Source of the DNA: an uncultured Nitrospira sp.
GTDB taxonomy: Bacteria; Nitrospirota; Nitrospiria; Nitrospirales; Nitrospiraceae
Assembly (NCBI GenBank): GCA_902500785.1
Contig: CABVRW010000037.1
Coordinates: 1 to 36,419, forward strand
Length of the DNA stretch: 36,419 nt
Direction: 5' to 3'
Position 1 is the stretch's first letter. Each line of letters opens with the position of its first letter. Below, one piece after another: positions 34,116 through 36,419 of the stretch. A program made the position numbers and the translations under genes. Below the pieces are notes generated by a model. That model was not told where the DNA came from. It saw only the letters and a list, made by a program, of their open reading frames with translations, and made no database searches.

Positions 34116-34424
34116 TTAGGAAGCGAACAGGGGCGGAGCGCGGGGATTCGACCGTCGTACGGAAAGAAAATGGAGAGGATCCTCGTGATGGTTCGGAGCG
34201 AGCCAGACGAGGAACGGATTGTAGATGAGATGCACCTCGGCGTGGTTGGCGACCGCTCCCGTGGCGCACATCCAGGCACAGATCCCGGTGCTGTGTGAAC
34301 CGGCCGTATGGTGCGAAGCATGCTCAAGGTCATGGGCGATGGCTACGCGCATCGCGCTGCCCGACATGAAGAGAAGCACCACCAGCAGGAAAGAGGTCGA
34401 TGATTTGAAGAGAACGCGTTTCAT
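34116..34424 (-). CDS. Small His-rich C-x-W-x-C protein, copy D
   Basis: A 102-residue protein. Signal or membrane segment about 9-30, then H-D-L-E-H-A-S-H-H-T-A-G-S-H-S, C-A-W-M-C-A-T, a hydrophobic segment, N-H-H-E and P-R-A-P-P-L. The ATG at 34424 has GTGGGA upstream; the longer frame starts with TTG. It lies upstream of the Met-rich barrel and cupredoxin-like genes, possibly opening that set. Confidence 0.78.
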   Translation of the reverse strand: MKRVLFKSSTSFLLVVLLFMSGSAMRVAIAHDLEHASHHTAGSHSTGICAWMCATGAVANHAEVHLIYNPFLVWLAPNHHEDPLHFLSVRRSNPRAPPLFAS

Positions 34425-34494
34425 GGTCCCACACCAAAAAAACCACGCTGCCAAATAACAGCGCTAGGGGACAACGAGCCACTCCGCAGGAGAT

Positions 34495-35574
34495 TCACTG
34501 CCCGGCGATGCCGATGATTCGCTCCACCCGGTCGTCTCGACCTCCGAGATCGTGGTAACGCCGGTACTGCGCCAAAGCCTTGATCATGTCCTTGCGATGA
34601 AGCTCGTAAAAGACCCCGAGATTATAATGGGCCTCCGCCGAATTGGGCTTGAGGGCCACCGCCCGCTCGTGTTCCTTTTCCGCCTCATCCAACCGATTCA
34701 AGCTGGTGTAGACCATGCCTAAATTCAAGTGGGCTTCGGCATATTCCGGGCGATAACGAATCACCTCCAGGAATTCCCGCTCAGCCTCAGCGAGCAGCCC
34801 TTGACTCCGATAGACGAACCCGAGGTTGTAATGAGCATCGACCAGATCGGCCTTCACCGCAATGGCTTCCTTGAAGGCGGCAGCCGCCGCGTTCAGGTCG
34901 TTGCCGCGCTCGGCGAGGCGTCCGAGCAGATACCAGGCATCGGCATGCCCGGGATTCGCTTGCGTGAGACGGAACAAATACTCACGGGCCAGCTTGAGGT
35001 CACCTTGACCGTCGTAATAACTCGCCAGATGATATAAGGCCTCTCCATGGTCAGGTCGCACCCGCAGCAGGGACTGATACATCTTCACGGCATTCGCACG
35101 ATCATGCCGTTCTTCGAAGAGCCGCGCCAAATCCAGATGCGCCTCTTCGTTTCCAGGCGCAATGTCCAGCGCCTGCCGCAGCACCCCTTCCGCGTCGATT
35201 CCGCGTCCTTGCGCGAGATACACATCGGCGAGATCGTTCAGGATCTCCGCGGAAGCCGGGCCCAACTTGAGCGACTGTTTGTACGCCTGGATCGCCTCCT
35301 CGGGATTGCGTTTGTTCTGGAAGTAGACAAGCCCCAATACATGGTACGCCTCGGCCAACCGAGGATTCTGCGCCAGCGCCTGCTTCAACGCCTCAATCGC
35401 GCCGTCGGCATTCCCCGCACGAAACAGCGTGACGCCTCGTTCATAACTGCGTCGGGCGGATTCAGGGGAAGCGGGCGAAGCTATCGCGACCTCAACGAGT
35501 GGCACGAGAACGGCCAGGCAGAAGACCGGAACGCTCGTGAGGAGACTGAGAGAGAAGCTGGCCCCTTGCCGCAT
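34495..35574 (-). CDS. Exported TPR-repeat protein
   Basis: A 359-residue protein from the ATG at 35574: signal peptide (about 1-33) and then nine to ten 34-residue tetratricopeptide repeats (A-x-Y-x-L-G-x-V-Y, A-E-A-H-Y-N-L-G patterns). Such arrays bind proteins; families like this often assist outer-membrane or cell-wall assembly. The open frame extends over the start of secA, but that part is antisense and should be left out. Promoter is expected in the gap shared with secA. Confidence 0.85.
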   Translation of the reverse strand: MRQGASFSLSLLTSVPVFCLAVLVPLVEVAIASPASPESARRSYERGVTLFRAGNADGAIEALKQALAQNPRLAEAYHVLGLVYFQNKRNPEEAIQAYKQSLKLGPASAEILNDLADVYLAQGRGIDAEGVLRQALDIAPGNEEAHLDLARLFEERHDRANAVKMYQSLLRVRPDHGEALYHLASYYDGQGDLKLAREYLFRLTQANPGHADAWYLLGRLAERGNDLNAAAAAFKEAIAVKADLVDAHYNLGFVYRSQGLLAEAEREFLEVIRYRPEYAEAHLNLGMVYTSLNRLDEAEKEHERAVALKPNSAEAHYNLGVFYELHRKDMIKALAQYRRYHDLGGRDDRVERIIGIAGQ

Positions 35575-35829
35575 CGAAATCCGCAATGGAATCCGTGGGT
35601 GAGCTTCGCCTGCAGAATCGGCGAAGCGGTGAGCCTCACTATAGATCGCAGCGCATCCGAAAGCAACGCTGGGAAGCCCGTCGGATTCGTTGATCGAGAC
35701 GCAGTTGAGACCTCCGCCGCTGTTTCGGTAGGATTCCCCTATGAATTCCTGTATACTCCGCGGCCGAGCCGATGCGCTTACGGTGAGCCTTGCCCGTGAG
35801 AAGGCTCGTGAGAATGAAGGTACGCCTGC

Positions 35830-36419
35830 ATGTTGACTCAAGTCCTGAACGTCATATTCGGCAGTAAGAACGACCGCGAGATCAAGGCGTTGCGCCCGAT
35901 CGTCGAGCGGATCAACGGGCTCGAAGCCGGCCTCAACCCGCTCTCCGACGAAGCTCTGGCCGACAAGACGCATGAGTTCAAGAAACGCCTTGAAGCCGGA
36001 GAGACGCTCGACGACATCCTGCCCGAGGCCTTTGCCGTCTGCCGGGAAATGTCCCGCCGTCGATTGAACATGCGGCACTTCGATGTGCAGCTGATCGGCG
36101 GTATGATCTTGAATAAAGGCCGGATCGCCGAAATGAAGACCGGCGAGGGCAAGACCCTGGTCGCCACCCTGCCGCTCTATTTGAATGCCCTAGAAGGCAA
36201 AGGCGCCCATCTCGTCACGGTCAACGACTACCTGGCCAAACGCGACGCTCAATGGATGGCACAACTGTACCATGCGCTCGGCCTCTCGGTCGGGATCATC
36301 CAGCACGACGCCTCGTTTCTTTACGACCCGACCTACGAAGCGGCCGACAAACGACTGCAGCACCTGCGGCCCTGCACTCGGCATGAGGCGTATCGCGCCG
36401 AGATCACCTACGGCACCAA
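35830..36419 (+). CDS. secA: Preprotein translocase ATPase SecA (N-terminal part)
   Basis: The first 196 codons of SecA; the gene continues past the window. It starts [15 protein letters not shown] and has the DEAD motor Walker [12 protein letters not shown], near residues 102-112. The [10 protein letters not shown] motif follows, then the start of the preprotein-binding region. SecA powers export through SecYEG, an essential function. GAAGGT precedes the ATG. It is divergent from the TPR gene. Confidence 0.97.
   Translation, partial: MLTQVLNVIFGSKNDREIKALRPIVERINGLEAGLNPLSDEALADKTHEFKKRLEAGETLDDILPEAFAVCREMSRRRLNMRHFDVQLIGGMILNKGRIAEMKTGEGKTLVATLPLYLNALEGKGAHLVTVNDYLAKRDAQWMAQLYHALGLSVGIIQHDASFLYDPTYEAADKRLQHLRPCTRHEAYRAEITYGT

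Noticed and set aside
35752-35757. TATACT as secA -10 box
   Set aside because: It is near the right distance, but no -35 partner is visible, so I did not list it as a promoter.
35575-36078. N-terminal extension of the TPR gene over secA
   Set aside because: The sequence is antisense to conserved SecA coding and precedes the signal peptide.

Overview
The window looks like chromosomal DNA of a GC-rich, diderm, aerobic bacterium. The mix of a SmbP-like protein, cytochrome P460 homologues, TonB-dependent receptors and copper genes fits Nitrospirota (Nitrospira-like) best. That placement is inference from gene content; there is no rRNA or other marker gene to prove it. Nearly all genes are on the minus strand. 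Plus-strand exceptions are the slp-like gene, two small genes near 10.2-11.1 kb, and the start of secA at the right edge.

Layout. 1-1.4 kb: a pseudopilin running off the left edge, a HAMP-only membrane protein and a lipoprotein, probably one operon. 1.5-6.7 kb: a HtrA/DegP protease, a copper P1B-ATPase with three N-terminal YHS domains, and a DsbA-like thioredoxin. 6.7-12.7 kb: a Slp lipoprotein that may be leaderless, a tandem-RRM protein, a frameshifted Crp/Fnr regulator, small basic proteins (DUF6496- and DUF3175-like), a cupredoxin-like protein and SmbP. 12.9-16 kb: two cytochrome P460-family genes (one lacking the heme histidine), a TPR protein, an 86-bp direct repeat flanking the intact P460 gene, and an excisionase-type HTH regulator.

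16.3-34.5 kb is the most unusual part. It holds two TonB-dependent receptors, the remnant of a third, a TonB energy transducer, a periplasmic amidohydrolase, an S9-type alpha/beta-hydrolase that has lost its catalytic Ser and His, a TlpA-like thioredoxin, two Asp-box propeller proteins with conserved C-x-C-C-R and A-C-P-H-R motifs, a cupredoxin-like protein with a carboxypeptidase-regulatory domain, and a Met-rich outer-membrane barrel. Interspersed are four divergent copies of one small secreted protein family (signal or TM segment, His-rich stretch, C-x-W-x-C, hydrophobic segment, terminal R-A-P-P). Copper or another soft metal is the common thread. My working hypothesis is an outer-membrane copper acquisition and handling system whose parts have been duplicated locally. 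The metal and direction of transport are inferred, not shown.

34.5-36.4 kb: a TPR protein, then a divergent secA cut by the right edge. No tRNA, rRNA, CRISPR array, transposase or integrase was found.
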